Assembly: GCF_018320785.1 (NCBI RefSeq)
Contig: NC_054881.1
Span: 29,156,947-29,220,946, forward strand
Length of the DNA stretch: 64,000 nt
DNA from: Cheilinus undulatus
Lineage: Eukaryota; Chordata; Actinopteri; Labriformes; Labridae
Direction: 5' to 3'
A program made the position numbers and the translations under genes. Positions 49,018-61,097 of the stretch are shown here, piece after piece (the first letter of the stretch is position 1; each line of letters begins with the position of its first letter). The notes beneath the pieces are model-generated. The model did not search any database and had not been told where the DNA came from. It worked only from the letters and a program-made list of their open reading frames with translations.

Positions 49018-50236
49018 CACTATATTGCCAAAAGTATTCACTCACCCATCCAAATAATTGAAATCAGGTGTTGGCCACAGGTTTATGAAATCAAGCACCT
49101 AGGCATGCATACTTTTTCTACAAATATTTGTGAAAGAATGGGTTGCTGTCAGGAGCTCAGTGAATTCCAGCGTGGTACTGTGATAGGATATCACCTGTGC
49201 AACAAGTCCAGTCGTGAAATTTCCTTGCTCCTAAATATTCTACAGTCAACTGTCAGTGGTATTATAACAAAGTGGAAGTGATTGGGAATGACAGCCACGA
49301 AGCGGTAGGCCACGTAAAATGACGGAGCAGTGTCAACGGATGCTGAGCTGCATAGTGCAAAGAGGTCGCCAACTTTCTTGCAGATTCAATTGCTACAGAC
49401 CTCCAAACTTCATGTGGCCTTCAGATTAGCTCAAGAACAGTGCATAGAGAGCTTCATGGAATGGGTTTCCATGGTCGAGCAGCTGCATCCAAGCCATTCA
49501 GCACCAAGTGCAAAGCAAAGCGTCGGATGCAGTGGTGTAAAGCACACCGCCACTGGACTCTAGAACAGTGGAGACATGTTCTCTGGAGTGACTAATCGTG
49601 CTTCTCCATCTGGCAATCTGATGGACGAGTCTGGGTTTGGTGCTTGCCAGGGGAATGGTACTCGTCTGACTGCATTGTGCCTAGTATAACGTTTGGTGGA
49701 GGGGGGATTATGGTGTGGGGTTGTTTTTCAGGAGCTGGGCTTGACCCCTTAGTTCCAGTAAAAGGAACTCTGAATGCTTCAGCATACCAAGAGATTTTGG
49801 ACAATTCCATGCTCCCAACTTTGTGGGAAAAGTTTGACCCCTTCCTGTTCCAACATGACTGTGCACCAGTGCACAAAGCAAGGTCCATAAAGACATGGAT
49901 GAGAGTTTGGTGTGGCTGAACTTGACTGGCCTGCGCAGAGTCCTGACCTCAACCTGATAGAACACCTTTGGGATGAATTAGAGCGGAAACTGAGAGGCAG
50001 GCCTTCTTGTCCAACATCAGCGTGTGACCTCACAAATACGCTTCTGGAAGAATGATCAAAAATTCCCATAAACACACTCCTAAACCTTGTGGAAAGCATT
50101 TCCAGAAGAGTTGAAGCTGTTATAGCTACAAATGGTGGACCCTCGTCACATCAAACCCTATTGATTAAGAACGGGATGTCACTTAAGTTTATATGCGAAT
50201 CGAAGCAGGTGAGCGAATACTTTTGGCAATATAGTG
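49018..50236 (+). mobile_element. Tc1-like transposon with both terminal repeats; transposase broken
   Basis: It starts CACTATATTGCCAAAAGTAT and ends with the inverse complement (ATACTTTTGGCAATATAGTG), flanked by TA on each side (49016-49017 and 50237-50238), the Tc1/mariner target. The 1.2-kb interior has transposase pieces in different frames: 49330-49563 and 49644-49919 ([41 protein letters not shown]), then WPAQSPDLNLIEHLWDELE near 49927-49985 and a C-terminal piece to about 50130. Frameshifts and stops make it non-autonomous. Confidence 0.92.
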
Positions 50237-50689
50237 TAGATTGTTTGAAATATCCATTGCATGAACATATTTCACATTCATCTGGAGAAGCATTTGGGAA
50301 GAGCAGGACTTTCCAAAAAAACCTTGAAAGGTAATTGGAGGAACGTTCTATCACATTCATGACAGGCGATCAGAGGTCAAGGCTTTCCTACAGATACATC
50401 CGAAGAGCAGAAGAGTGAAAACATCTTCTCTGTCACGAAAAGTTTCAGTGTTTCTTTCTGCCCTTGTTTTAACAAAGACACATCCATTTCTGACAAAACT
50501 GCTGCTGTGACTAAGTCCAAGCTAATCTCTCCACTTGCAGCCATTGTCTACAACCACTCACACAACTAACCCTTTCCCCTGTAACCCCATCCCCCCACTT
50601 CTTAGTATAACTGACATTATACTAAAGCTACATAGCACAACTCTGTATGGCTCTGGAAGTAATTCCCCTTTCATAAAACAGATTAAAAA

Positions 50690-51280
50690 TGGGTTAACTG
50701 AGCCAAAAAATACGCAGAAAGTTTAAAAAAAATGTTTAAACAGTTGAAATAAGTAGTGAAAAGGGTTACAAGCAGCAAAAGTGAGGGCAACAAATAGCAA
50801 AATGTGGTGAAAACCAACAAAAATTGGCAATGAATGGTGGTAGAATTGGGGTTGAAGGAGACACATATAGGTTTAAATTGGCAATAAAATGGTTCAAGGT
50901 GGAAAAAGGGTTAACAGAGGCTAAAAAATTGGAAGAAAAGAGGTAAAAATGGGGGAAATAAAAGTGGCACAAAATGGGTATAGAGGGAAAATGGTAACCT
51001 TGCAAAGCAGATGGATATGCCTATTTTCTTGTTTCTCACTGGCGAATCCATCTTGCAAACCTCCCGTCTGAACCGTTTTGGCCCAATTAGAAAGTGACAG
51101 GACCAATCAGTGTCAAGGGGCAGTACTTTCGGGCGTAGTGGAGTCGTGAAGTATGCAAGCAGCAACAAGAGGCCAGTGTCAGGTTAGCAAATTGGGTAAA
51201 TATTGCCAAAACTGATGAAAAGTGGCAAAAAAAAATGTATGTAAAAGTGGTTAAAAGAGGTTAAAAAGTGGCACGAATAA
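50690..51280. repeat. Degenerate purine-rich short-motif repeat
   Basis: Two tracts (50690-51000 and 51180-51280) repeat words such as GGTTAAAA, GTGGCAAAA and AAAATGGG at irregular spacing, like a decayed minisatellite. Between them is unrelated sequence with CCAATCAGTGTCAAG. No coding potential. Confidence 0.4.
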
Positions 51281-52834
51281 CTAACTTCAACATTAGAACC
51301 AAATAATCTCTTGACATACTTTTCAACTCTATTGTAAAGTAATGGAATGCTTGCACCAATGCCACTGATCATGCATTGATATCATCAATAAATCTCAAAT
51401 GAGGAGGGCCCACTTTCAAGGTATTTCAGGGGCCTAGGCAACACTGTGGCCCACTTAATTTTTGTGTCCATAGCATATACCCACTTCTAAAAGAAAAGAG
51501 AATATCCAACAAATAGTGTACAAATAAAGAGTACCCCCACTTTGCATGCACCACTATACCGGTGGTATGGGAATGAGTACAACTGGGATTAGTTCATACT
51601 GATGGACACTTACAAAGCAGTCTCTGCTTTCAGTATATTAATGTGGTGGTAATGAGTGAATGTGACCCACCTTGTAAATGAACTTGAATAGTCTGAGGAT
51701 TGGAAAGACATAAAAGCTACATATGATACAATGTGAGACTGAACTGCAAATTAAAAAAGCCATTACAACACACTCATTAAGAAAAATGGAGCAACTGTGA
51801 GATGTTGAACGGGACTCTTGTTGACTCATGATTCTTTGTCAGTTATATGCATGTTTCTATGGCGCATTGTGTTTCTGATCAATTAAAAGTCTAAATTACC
51901 ATTTTTGACACTGAAATTGATTGTGTCACCATCAGGCAGACCTCTCTGTAGCCTTTAAGTTCAGATCTAGAAACTAATAAAACAAAGTGGAACATCTTTA
52001 ATCACATTCTTAGACTGCATCACTTGGTATTTTTAAGATGTTTCTTTGAAAAAGAAAAGCTTTGTCATGGTTATTTTGTGAGGAAAGGGGTATAAAAATC
52101 TCACTGATCACTGATCCCGGTTCAAACAAGTAAAAAGAATCCTATTTACTTTCCTTTCAGATACGTAACTGTGGTATTATGACCACATTATTCACGCTAC
52201 TATATGAACAAACTGGTTCTGGGCTAAATGAGGAAAAAGTATAATATACTGGCTCATTATTTTCCCTGATTAAAGTTAAGTTTAATGCCTTTTTATTAAC
52301 GAGGTGCATTTGTCAACGGAGGTCAAAAGTTACTATGACAAACCACATTATACTCTAATTCATGCTGGCCTTTAACCCCTGGATGCTGTATAATATCACT
52401 GATACAAACACTGACCTTTGGTTTAGCAAAAATGTATATCGTCTTAAGATGAACCTGTAAGTGAAAGTATCCAATTAACTTTTAATTTGTTTCTCCATCA
52501 CCAAAATTAAACTAGTTAACATGAAATCACATCATTAAAGATACATTTTTCCTGAGGTATTCATTTTGAAAACAGCTGTTTAAAAGAATAAAATTTAGAT
52601 TATTATTATTATCTGATTTTTTATTTTTTTTAAATAATGCTCACATCTGTAGTCATTAAAGGGGTTGAATACAATACATATTAATGTTATCAAATATGGT
52701 ATCTCTTGGGTGGATTGTGTGACCCCTCTGTTCTTTTTGGCTTGTCACCTAGATCATCCTGCCCCAAACAACCAACAAGGGAGGCTCTTGTTTTGTTTCC
52801 AGAGTGCCCTTAAAACTCCTTAACTATAGTTCAG

Positions 52835-52990
52835 TCAGGAGAGACTTCATACGACTTTAACAATGTTTATTTTACAAATTTAAATGAAATAGAAATGTGC
52901 AAAGCCCTTGTCAAATAGATCATGTACTTGAAGAGGTAGTGAGGCAAATAGGGTACCCCCCTCTGGAGTCAAGGTACTGGTGGTTGTGTT
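52835..52990. repeat. Dispersed repeat related to 37209-37395
   Basis: It shares GTCAGGAGAGACTT, ACTTTAACAATGTTTATTTT and CTCTGGAGTCAAGGTACTGG-like sequence with the pigo intron 4 copy in the same orientation. The sequence to about 53330 may belong to the same element, but that part is not present in the first copy. Confidence 0.55.
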
Positions 52991-55192
52991 GATGAGGGAT
53001 GCAGGATCAGATGAGGAGTAGACTTTTGAGAAGCTGGACCAGGACACCAATAAGGTGACTGAGGTATGCAGTACAAGATGAGCAGACTACCCGTCAGGAT
53101 CTGGACTAGATGCTGATGAACTGTGGAGGTGGCTGGGGGGGAGAAGGGTTGCAGCATCCACACTGAGACGACAAGCTGACTGTGAAAGAGAGGATAAAAG
53201 ATTTAAAATATGGCAGGTGCAGGATGATTGGTAAAACGAGGCCGTGGCAGAATCTGATTAGCCGAGTGCTGATTAGCTGAACGCCCGTATTCAGCTGATC
53301 ACCAAAGGTGGAAGAGAGAAAGAATGGAAGAAGGGAGAGATTGGATGAGTGGTGACTAGTAAATAATAGAAGCAGTCTTCCTGCCTGAACTTTTGCTGAG
53401 CTCCATTAGACTACCACATTAAGATCAGACTAAGATTTACATTCATTTCTGGGTTCAGCTTTTGCATAATGACAATATTGTTTTTTTTTAATGCAAAAGT
53501 ATGCAACAGAAGGCATACAATAAAACTAGTGAGGCTTACAGAAATGTGAAAAAGTGATCCTGGCTTCCTTAACTTGTCAGTGTGCTGGCAGACATTAAGG
53601 ACTGTTCAATTGCTTTAAAGTTATATTCCAGCAAAAATTAGGCTAACCATGCTAACCCCTCAAGGATGAGAGTCATTAGAGATGCTCCCATATATTTTGT
53701 GAATGAAACTTGGCATTGTAGCACCTTAGGAAAAAGTTGAGAAAGGACAAATTTGTAGAGAACAAAATATAGTGTTTTAACGCCTAGCAACAGAGGCTCA
53801 GGGCTTATTACTACTCTGCCCCAAAGGTAGACTTGGTGTCAAGCAGAGGGGCAACGCCAGTTAGTCCCTCAGGCTGGGTACTACAATAACACACATTCAA
53901 CATTGCAAATCATGTTTTTTTTTTTTTTAAAGGGGAGGGGGGGGCAGTAAACACTGCTTTTCTGTGGGGGAATAAACTGTGCAATTGGAAATACTTTCAA
54001 CCAGGGAAATGGTCTGAAAAATTCAGGCAATTCAGAGTTTGCAAATCACATGCTCATCACAACAACATGCAGCAGAGTTGCAGGTTCCTGTGAGACAAAG
54101 AGATGCCTGATATTTTCTGTAATCCTAACTGCAGCTTTACAAATAAAACATGGAGACCTTACTAGTCTCCATCAGCAGTTTTTAAAGTTAGATACAAATG
54201 GGACCACTTGATGGCGAGCAGAACAGGTTTTTTCAGTAAAACTCATCAGTGACCTCAAATTTTGGGAGAGCCAAGTCAGAGGAGGAAAGCTCATCTCTCA
54301 TGATACATCTTAAACCAGTGATAAAATGTTAATACTCTGGTATGTCTCTGCTTGCTTGTGATCCCCTGAGTGTGTCCATTAGACATAATTATAGTACCAC
54401 TAACTGTAGTACTACTATATACTGAAATGCTTTGCACACCTGACTCTAAACACAGCGATCTGTTTACAAATCCTGTTTTAGTCTAACTCAAATGAATAGA
54501 TGGTCAAACAGAACTAAAACAGCCTTTTCTCAGAGCAGTACAACTACCTACAAGAAGTTGTTATTTAACAAATCCAAAACTGAAAAACACTTCACACATG
54601 TATTTCATAAGACAGGTGCGTAGGAAGGAAATGTGTCCATCAAAAATTTCCAAGTGAACACCTACACTCTGTCTAACTTGCAAAAAACAGACTTTATAAG
54701 CAACTTTTCTGTACTAGAACTACATCGGACAAACAAATCTAGAGATCTTCTAAAGCTGCAATTTCAGGCACAAAGCACAAAGCAGAAAATGGACTTGAAG
54801 TCCCATACTTGTATCTTAAACAGCTGAGCACCCCTACACACAAAAACAGAGCTGCATCGCTGATGTAAATGTTGTTTTTCATGGATAAAATCCCAACCAA
54901 ATGGGCCTACACACATCTGTTCAAACACTTGTTTGTATAATCTATCCAGTGAGTGTGGTATCATAATTTTTGCTCATTTGTGTGAATATAGATTTTGGCG
55001 AGTGGGCAAAATTCAAACGATTATTTCATGTTGATGTAGTTTGGGGAGATTTATTTATTAGGGCCAGAGCACCGTGGGTGCGAGGACCCTTTTGAAACTG
55101 GGCGGGTTCGTCATTATTAATTTTATGCGTTGCAAGGCTTTTTGGGCCCCTTATCATCCTCAAAAACCAAAACATTTGGAACACATATTTTA

Positions 55193-55248
55193 GTATTATT
55201 ATTATTATTATTATTATTATTGTTGTTGTTGTTGTTGTTGTTGTTGTT
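55193..55248. repeat. Compound trinucleotide microsatellite (ATT)n(GTT)n
   Basis: About nine ATT units (55193-55220) run directly into about nine GTT units (55221-55248). Confidence 0.9.
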
Positions 55249-55333
55249 AAACTATGTATCGATTATTACAAATTTGATAATCAGGCATTAAATGTATCTT
55301 GGGGGATACATTGCCAAGATGACAATATGTGAT

Positions 55334-55875
55334 TTAACCCTTAGAGGTCCACTGGCTAATTTGACATTTTATTATTTTTATTTTATTTTTTTTGACAAAA
55401 TAAACCACTCCGAAAATGTATACCATGCTCATGTTTGGTATATTTTTTTTTTCAATACTACTTCAACGTAAAAATGAAAAACTATATATTTTTAGATTTA
55501 ATTTACTGTACATAGCCAAAAAACACAACACCCCACAAAAATGGAATTTTAAAGATTCTTATTGAAACAATACATTGTCATTTTTAAAAAGAAATTACAA
55601 CATGCTAGAATTATGAAAATAAAATACCAGTGCCAGTCCTGTACAGCGTGGTCAACTGTCCCCTGTGTGCAACATTAATTTTTATGTCCAATTAAAATGA
55701 TATCTCCTATTTTACTTGGCCTATTGACATCAAACAAAAACTGAAAGAAAGCTTAAAGATTATGCTTTCCACAAAAATTGATCTCAAAATGAGGCCTTGT
55801 TTTAATGCTGTCATGTGACAAAAGTTGTGCATGATGCAATCATGCTGGCTATGATCGTGGATCCCAAGGAGTTAA
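55334..55875. mobile_element. TTAA-flanked inverted-repeat element
   Basis: It starts TTAACCCTTAGAGGTCCAC and ends GTGGATCCCAAGGAGTTAA, imperfect inverted repeats whose outer four bases are TTAA on both sides. No coding capacity. The start resembles the insert at 4058-4600. Confidence 0.6.
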
Positions 55876-55989
55876 ACTTGTGCTTTAGGTCATAATAAAC
55901 TGCACTACCAATTATTTGTTTCATTTTAATCTTAAATCTGTGTCACTGATTTAGTAATCAATATTCACATATTCAATGGACAGACCCCC

Positions 55990-56486
55990 ATTATTTGTCA
56001 AAATTGCAAATAAGGCTCTCAATTGTTGTCACAATGGTAATGGTATGGGGCTGTTTTTCAGGGTTTGGGCCAGGCCCCTTATCTCTAGTGAAGGATAGTC
56101 TCAATGCTTCAGCATACCAAGACATTTCGGACAATGCTATGCTTCCAACTTTGTGGCAACAGTTTGGAGAAGGCCCTTTCCCATTCCAGCGTGACTGTGT
56201 CTTAGTGCACAGAGCAAGGACTATATAGACATGGTTTGATGAGTTTGGTGTGGAAGAATTTGACTGGCCAGCACAGAGACCTGACCTCAACCCCATCCAA
56301 CACCTTTGGGATGAACTGGAACAGAAGGCCAGGCCTTCTCGTCTAACATCAGTGTTCGATCCCATAAATGCTCTGCAGAATGAATGGGCACAAATTCCTA
56401 TAGAAACATTCCAAAATCTAATGGAAAGCCTTACAAGAAGCGTGGAGGCTGTTAACACTGCAAAAGGGAGTTCAACTCTGTATTAA
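55990..56486 (+). pseudogene. Tc1-like transposase fragment, C-terminal half
   Basis: 55995-56228 reads [38 protein letters not shown] and [13 protein letters not shown]; after an in-frame TAG near 56227 it continues EEFDWPAQRPDLNPIQHLWD and EWAQIPIETFQNLMESL. It is close to the transposase in 49018-50236 but lacks the N-terminal half and both terminal repeats. Confidence 0.85.
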
Positions 56487-58513
56487 AGTACACATATTTG
56501 AACACAATGCCATTACATTATTATGGTATATCAGCAATCGAAGAGAATATCAGTTTATTAATTTTCCAAGATATCATCTATGTTTGACCATGTAAGGGTT
56601 AAGTGAGAGAAAGCAGAGAGTAAACCCTGAGAGACTGAACAGGTTCAGGCAGAGCTGATGGTCTTTAAGGTCCCAGTGCCCATGATGTTGGAGCAACACC
56701 TCTCAGGCCTGTGCTAATTGGTTAACTGCAGGTTGTCATAGCTGATAGCTCACAGATGAAGAGATCTTTGAACTATCAGCTCTAACTCCTGCTCTTTGAA
56801 ATCTGAAAAAGAGCTCTATTTATAGTTGTTACGACTGTGCAAGTGATGCTGTAAGAGAGTCCATCACAATATATGGTTTTTGTTACTTCCTATCCTATCA
56901 TTTTGTGGTTGTAGGCACTGAAACAACTCAGAAAAACAACCCATAAACAGCAGGACACATTTCCCACTGTAAATGTGTAAAGCCTCAGATCTCTTATTAT
57001 TTGGGCTGTGATACACCATAATGACTGTGAAGCTGCAGAACAGATTGCCAAGTTTTCATTTAGGCTTCAGTTATTCTCTAATTGCTCATCATTATTAGAT
57101 CAAAAGCCCTTTGGACAACAACCTCCACATTTCAACCAGCATCAGCTATTAAAAAGCAACTTTCATTATGGGGATGGAAAAATCATCAGGCTGGCCCTCT
57201 GCTGTTTGTACTGGTAGCTCAGAGAAAAGGGCTTGAACTTTCCACATAAAAGTTGACATAAAACAGTTTCAATGGTATCCACCGTTGATTTTCAGGGCCC
57301 TGAAAATGAGGGATGCTGAGTGTCTGGATTGGGGAAATTTAGAGCCAGGAGTCCATCTGTTAAACCGATGAGCCGTATACCCGGGGTAGAAGTTGCATGT
57401 TTACACCTAGATGAACACCCCACAAAGGGCATCTCCTCATCCTGGTCAGAACTTTGCACAACAGGGCTTTGTTGGGCCACTTTTTCCATAAAAATCTGAC
57501 AAAACACAACTACATAGTGTGTTTTAAACACACCCTTAGTGACAGTTTATTATTTTTGATTGTAATATGTTACAAAGTTTTCCTTTACAGTGCTCAGATT
57601 GCTTTTTATGTGGTAACAAATGAAAAAAAAATTCTGGAAGAAAATTTTTACACCAGATACTCTGTTAAAAAAGAAAATCCCTAAAGTTGATCAAAAGATT
57701 TGACCCCCCAAAAAAGCAGAAAAAATTTTAATGTATACTTTTTTATTGCCATTTTTGGAAGTGGACATTTTTCTTATTAATGACTCAAAAGGGTAGTAAA
57801 TTTGAAATCTGATGCTACACAAAAACTAATAATGCATCAAAGTCCGTATTTTAGCTAATCATTGACATATCCAAGCAGGATGTAGAAATAATGCCCCAGC
57901 CATCAAACATTTGGTTTAAGGAAGATTAGAATGATAAGGAAGAGCATACTTTTTTTTTTTGCTTTTTCATAGAAAAACAACATTCACTTTAAGTAATCAA
58001 ACCGGCACTTAAAGGGTGAAAATCCTCAAAATGATTAAATGTTTGGTAGTTTTGAGCACAGCTAGAGTTATTACAAAAAAAAACAATTTACAACAATTTA
58101 CGAAAAAAACAAAGTAAACAAACAAACAAACAAACAAAGAAACAAACAAAAAAAAAAAACGGTTAATAATATTAATCTGTTAAGTTTTTATAGCAGTCTT
58201 TTTGGAAGTGGACATTTTTGTCCTTAATGACTTTAAAGGGTTGTAAATTTGTTTCACAGTGTTCCCCTGATTTGCCAAGAAAGAAACTTTGTTACAAAAA
58301 ATTGGAACATATGCACTAACACAGCCAAAATGGTGAGCAGATAAAGAGGAAAAATTTTCCCTAATGGACAAAAATGTTCCTAATGATGCCTGAGGGTTAA
58401 ATGGCTGTGACTAATTTATGCCAGTGGTTTTCAAAGTGTTTGCCCAAGACACACCTAAAATCAACTCAGAATCTCAGGACACACCATGTTCAAATCCATG
58501 CAAAATAGCCTCT
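56487..58513. other. Intergenic sequence; hAT-like fragment near 58422
   Basis: No gene recognised. A motif (TGGAAGTGGACATTTTT, then TTAATGACT and AAAGGG) occurs at about 57759 and again at about 58202, suggesting an old duplicated repeat. CAGTGGTTTTCAAAGTGTTT at 58422 is a Charlie-type hAT end without a visible partner. Confidence 0.45.
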
Positions 58514-59125
58514 TTAAAGGGGACATATTTTACCCTTTTAAGACAAGTTTATATTGTTCTCAGAGGTCCCCAAAACATGGCTGTGAAGTTTATTGCTGAA
58601 AACACTTTAGTATAGCATTTTTGCATATCTAAAAACCCCTCTGTTTCAGCCCTGCTCAGAACGAGCCATTTCTGTGTTTGTAGCTTTAAATGTTAATGAG
58701 CTCTCTGACTCTGCCCCTGACCACACCCCTCTCAGGAAATGGATGTGGCTCTCCTGATGTTACAGACACTTTTATCCGAAGTTTAGGACCTGACTGGGAC
58801 CTCCCAGACCCTAGTCAGCAGGGGAACCCACTGAGCTATCCAGCATCTCAGCTGGCAGCTAAAAGAAGATCAGTAGAGGAGGGAGGAACTTTCCTCCAAG
58901 TGGGGGAGGGCCAACCAAACCTTGGGGGCGGGTGCTTACTCCCCATGTGAGGTCACCAGGGTAAAATCTGAGACCAGCTTGTTTCAGCACATATTTTCTG
59001 AAAGGTGAAGAAAGAGGGTTAAAGAGAATTGATATTTCTGGTACTTGAGGGGATTGTGGACAGGCCAGGGGGACCTATTACTGTTGGAAAAAGCCTAAAA
59101 AAGTGATTTTTGCATATGCAGTTAA
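58514..59125 (-). mobile_element. TTAA-flanked non-autonomous element, copy 2 (inverted relative to copy 1)
   Basis: It is bounded by TTAA (58514-58517 and 59122-59125) and is the reverse complement, with substitutions, of 33209-33836. Shared landmarks include GGGGACATATTTTACCC, CAGCCCTGCTCAGAACGAGC and GGTGCTTACTCCCCATGTGA. An 86-codon ORF inside it is on the antisense of that repeat and is not a gene. Confidence 0.75.
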
Positions 59126-60611
59126 TATTTATTTTAACTTAAGTTCAGGAGCAGGGCCACACCAAAACTATACCCTCAATCACCTGTCGAGCCTACTTAA
59201 ACGTAGCCAACCAAGGTCACGCTGTCTGTCTGAGAGTCTACAGAGAGACAGGCCATGCCTCAACGCCAAGCGCTCGACTGCATATATGTAAATACATATA
59301 CATCTATAAAATGCATTAATAAAAACAAGAACTCACCATGGATCCCGAACTCCATCTGCATGATCCAGACGAAGATTCGTACAATGATCTCTACCAAACA
59401 GATCATCCCCCGCTCATCAAATCAGCACAGAAATGCAGCCCAACTCAACCACAGCCAGGAATCATGGCGGAGTCACCTGCCATCCGTGGTTAGCCTGCCT
59501 CGAACCCGCCACTTCAACCCAAGGCCTCTTTACCACGTACATTTCGCTAACCAAGCTTCCGGCCATGTAGTGCAGTTTAATCAGGAAACATGCTCGGTCA
59601 CCCTCTAAGCTACAGTCACATCTTAGCAGCCCGAACCTCTTTCTCACGTGAGCTACATGAAGCTCCCTCTAATGACAGCATGCACTGTCAGCCCTCTTCC
59701 ACCTCACTCACATTCATCCTTCCCAAGCTACACTTTTACCTCTTTACCTCTGGTAAAGAGGTACAGGCCTCTTTACCACGTACATTTCGCTGACCAAGCT
59801 TTCGGCCACATAGCGCAGTTCAATCAGGGAACGTGCTCGGCACCCTTGACTCTAAGCTATACAGTCACATCTTAGCAGCCTGCCCCTCTTTTTCACGTGA
59901 GCTACACGAAGCTCCCTCCCACGACAGCATGCACTGTTAGCACTCTTCCACCTCACTCACAGTCATCCTTCCTAAGCAACACTCCTATCTTCAACAATTC
60001 TAAAAAAAGGTGAAAAGAAGACCTCAGCCTCAGCTACAGTCTATGGCTAGCTTAAAGCTAACAACAACTGCCAGTAACTACAAGGGAACACTGCCTGGTC
60101 AACAGGAGGCTACTGAATGCTACTTACTGAGATAGCATGGGGCGGCACATACAAACCCAGCGGCACAGTGCTCAATCACTAGCAGCAGAACAAGCCCTAC
60201 TCTTACACCAGAACTGACAGTGAGCCCACAGTGTTCACATCTTTCCTGATGGAGATTATCCGCACAACAGGGCGCTCGGAGACTAACAGGAGGAGGATGT
60301 GGAGCAGCACAACACCAACAGCCAGTGGGGAGGAGGCTGCAACGGCATCGTGCAAGAAGGCAAACAAGCCGAGCCAGGCTTGGCTTCCCTCATCTTGTCA
60401 CAACGGACAACAGTCTCGCTGCACATACTTATCAATCTCAATTAAACCTTTAATCGCATTCTGTTGTGGTGTGGTCCTTGCTAGTGAAGGCCCCTTTAAC
60501 ATGTATAAGCATATGTTTAGTTGTGGTATGGCAGTAGTAATAATGTGTTGTACACATTCCCATAGACTTGTTGAAGGCACACCATTACAGATAATGAGAT
60601 GTAGACTAGGC
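59126..60611. other. Unrecognised, possibly retroelement-derived region with a tandem duplication
   Basis: The composition changes here to C- and A-rich on the plus strand. ATG at 59339 opens about 49 codons (MDPELHLHDPDEDSYNDLY...) that could be the start of a retrotransposon gag, but this is a guess. A 177-codon ORF at 60231-60764 runs into the hAT element and matches nothing I know. Contains the duplication at 59522-60000. Confidence 0.3.
59522..60000. repeat. Direct tandem duplication, two units with a 243-bp period
   Basis: AGGCCTCTTTACCACGTACA begins at 59522 and again at 59765. The units share TTTCGCTNACCAAGCTT, TCACATCTTAGCAGCC and CAGCATGCACTGT. They differ by scattered substitutions and small indels. 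The junction (59736-59763) is a hairpin, TACCTCTTTACC with GGTAAAGAGGTA. Confidence 0.85.
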
Positions 60612-61089
60612 CAGTGGTTCTCAACTGATAGGTTGGGACCGAAATGTGGGTTGCAGAGCAGTTTTTCCTGCATGGGTTGCAAATGTGAGTCTAGAAAAAA
60701 ATGGTGGCAAAGAACCTGCATCCATACCTTTTATTTTACTGTGTTTTATTGTGATAATGGGTGAATGTAAATGTTTTATTAACCTTTAGACACATTAATC
60801 TCCTTTTCTTGCAATAAAAAAGCTGCTTTTACTAAGATAATAAAGTAAGTTTCTCAAGATCTCTGGAAAATCAGGATAATAAATTAGTTATCATGGGGGA
60901 AGGGGGTGTGAGGCATGTCAGTTTTGTCCTGTGTCTTTTTCCTATCATAATTTCTGGTCCTCCAAGAGCTCAAGTGCAACATTTTTATTTACTAAATGTG
61001 TATTGTTGATATTTTTTTATTATCTGGGTTGTGATTTTGTCCTCAAAGATATTGGTGGGTTCTGAGGCTGGACCAGTTGAGAACCACTG
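60612..61089. mobile_element. hAT (Charlie-type ends) non-autonomous element
   Basis: It starts CAGTGGTTCTCAACTG and ends CAGTTGAGAACCACTG, a perfect 16-bp inverted repeat. The 8-bp flanks GACTAGGC (60604-60611) and GACTAAAC (61090-61097) match at six positions. The interior has no transposase. The terminal bases match those of the 49-bp remnant at 18151. Confidence 0.85.
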
Positions 61090-61097
61090 GACTAAAC

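Larger units (their letters stand above)
51281..55333. other. Intergenic region without a recognised gene
   Basis: Mostly unique-looking AT-rich DNA. The repeat at 52835-52990 and a simple repeat at 55193-55248 are listed separately. ORFs up to 66 codons show no family motifs. No exon of the neighbours expected from human synteny was recognised. Confidence 0.55.

Noticed and set aside
58690..58950. 86-codon ORF
   Set aside because: Lies in the TTAA-flanked repeat whose other copy at 33209-33836 does not preserve it as a gene.
60231..60764. 177-codon plus-strand ORF
   Set aside because: It crosses the left border of the hAT element at 60612, so its second half is transposon DNA; no family resemblance.
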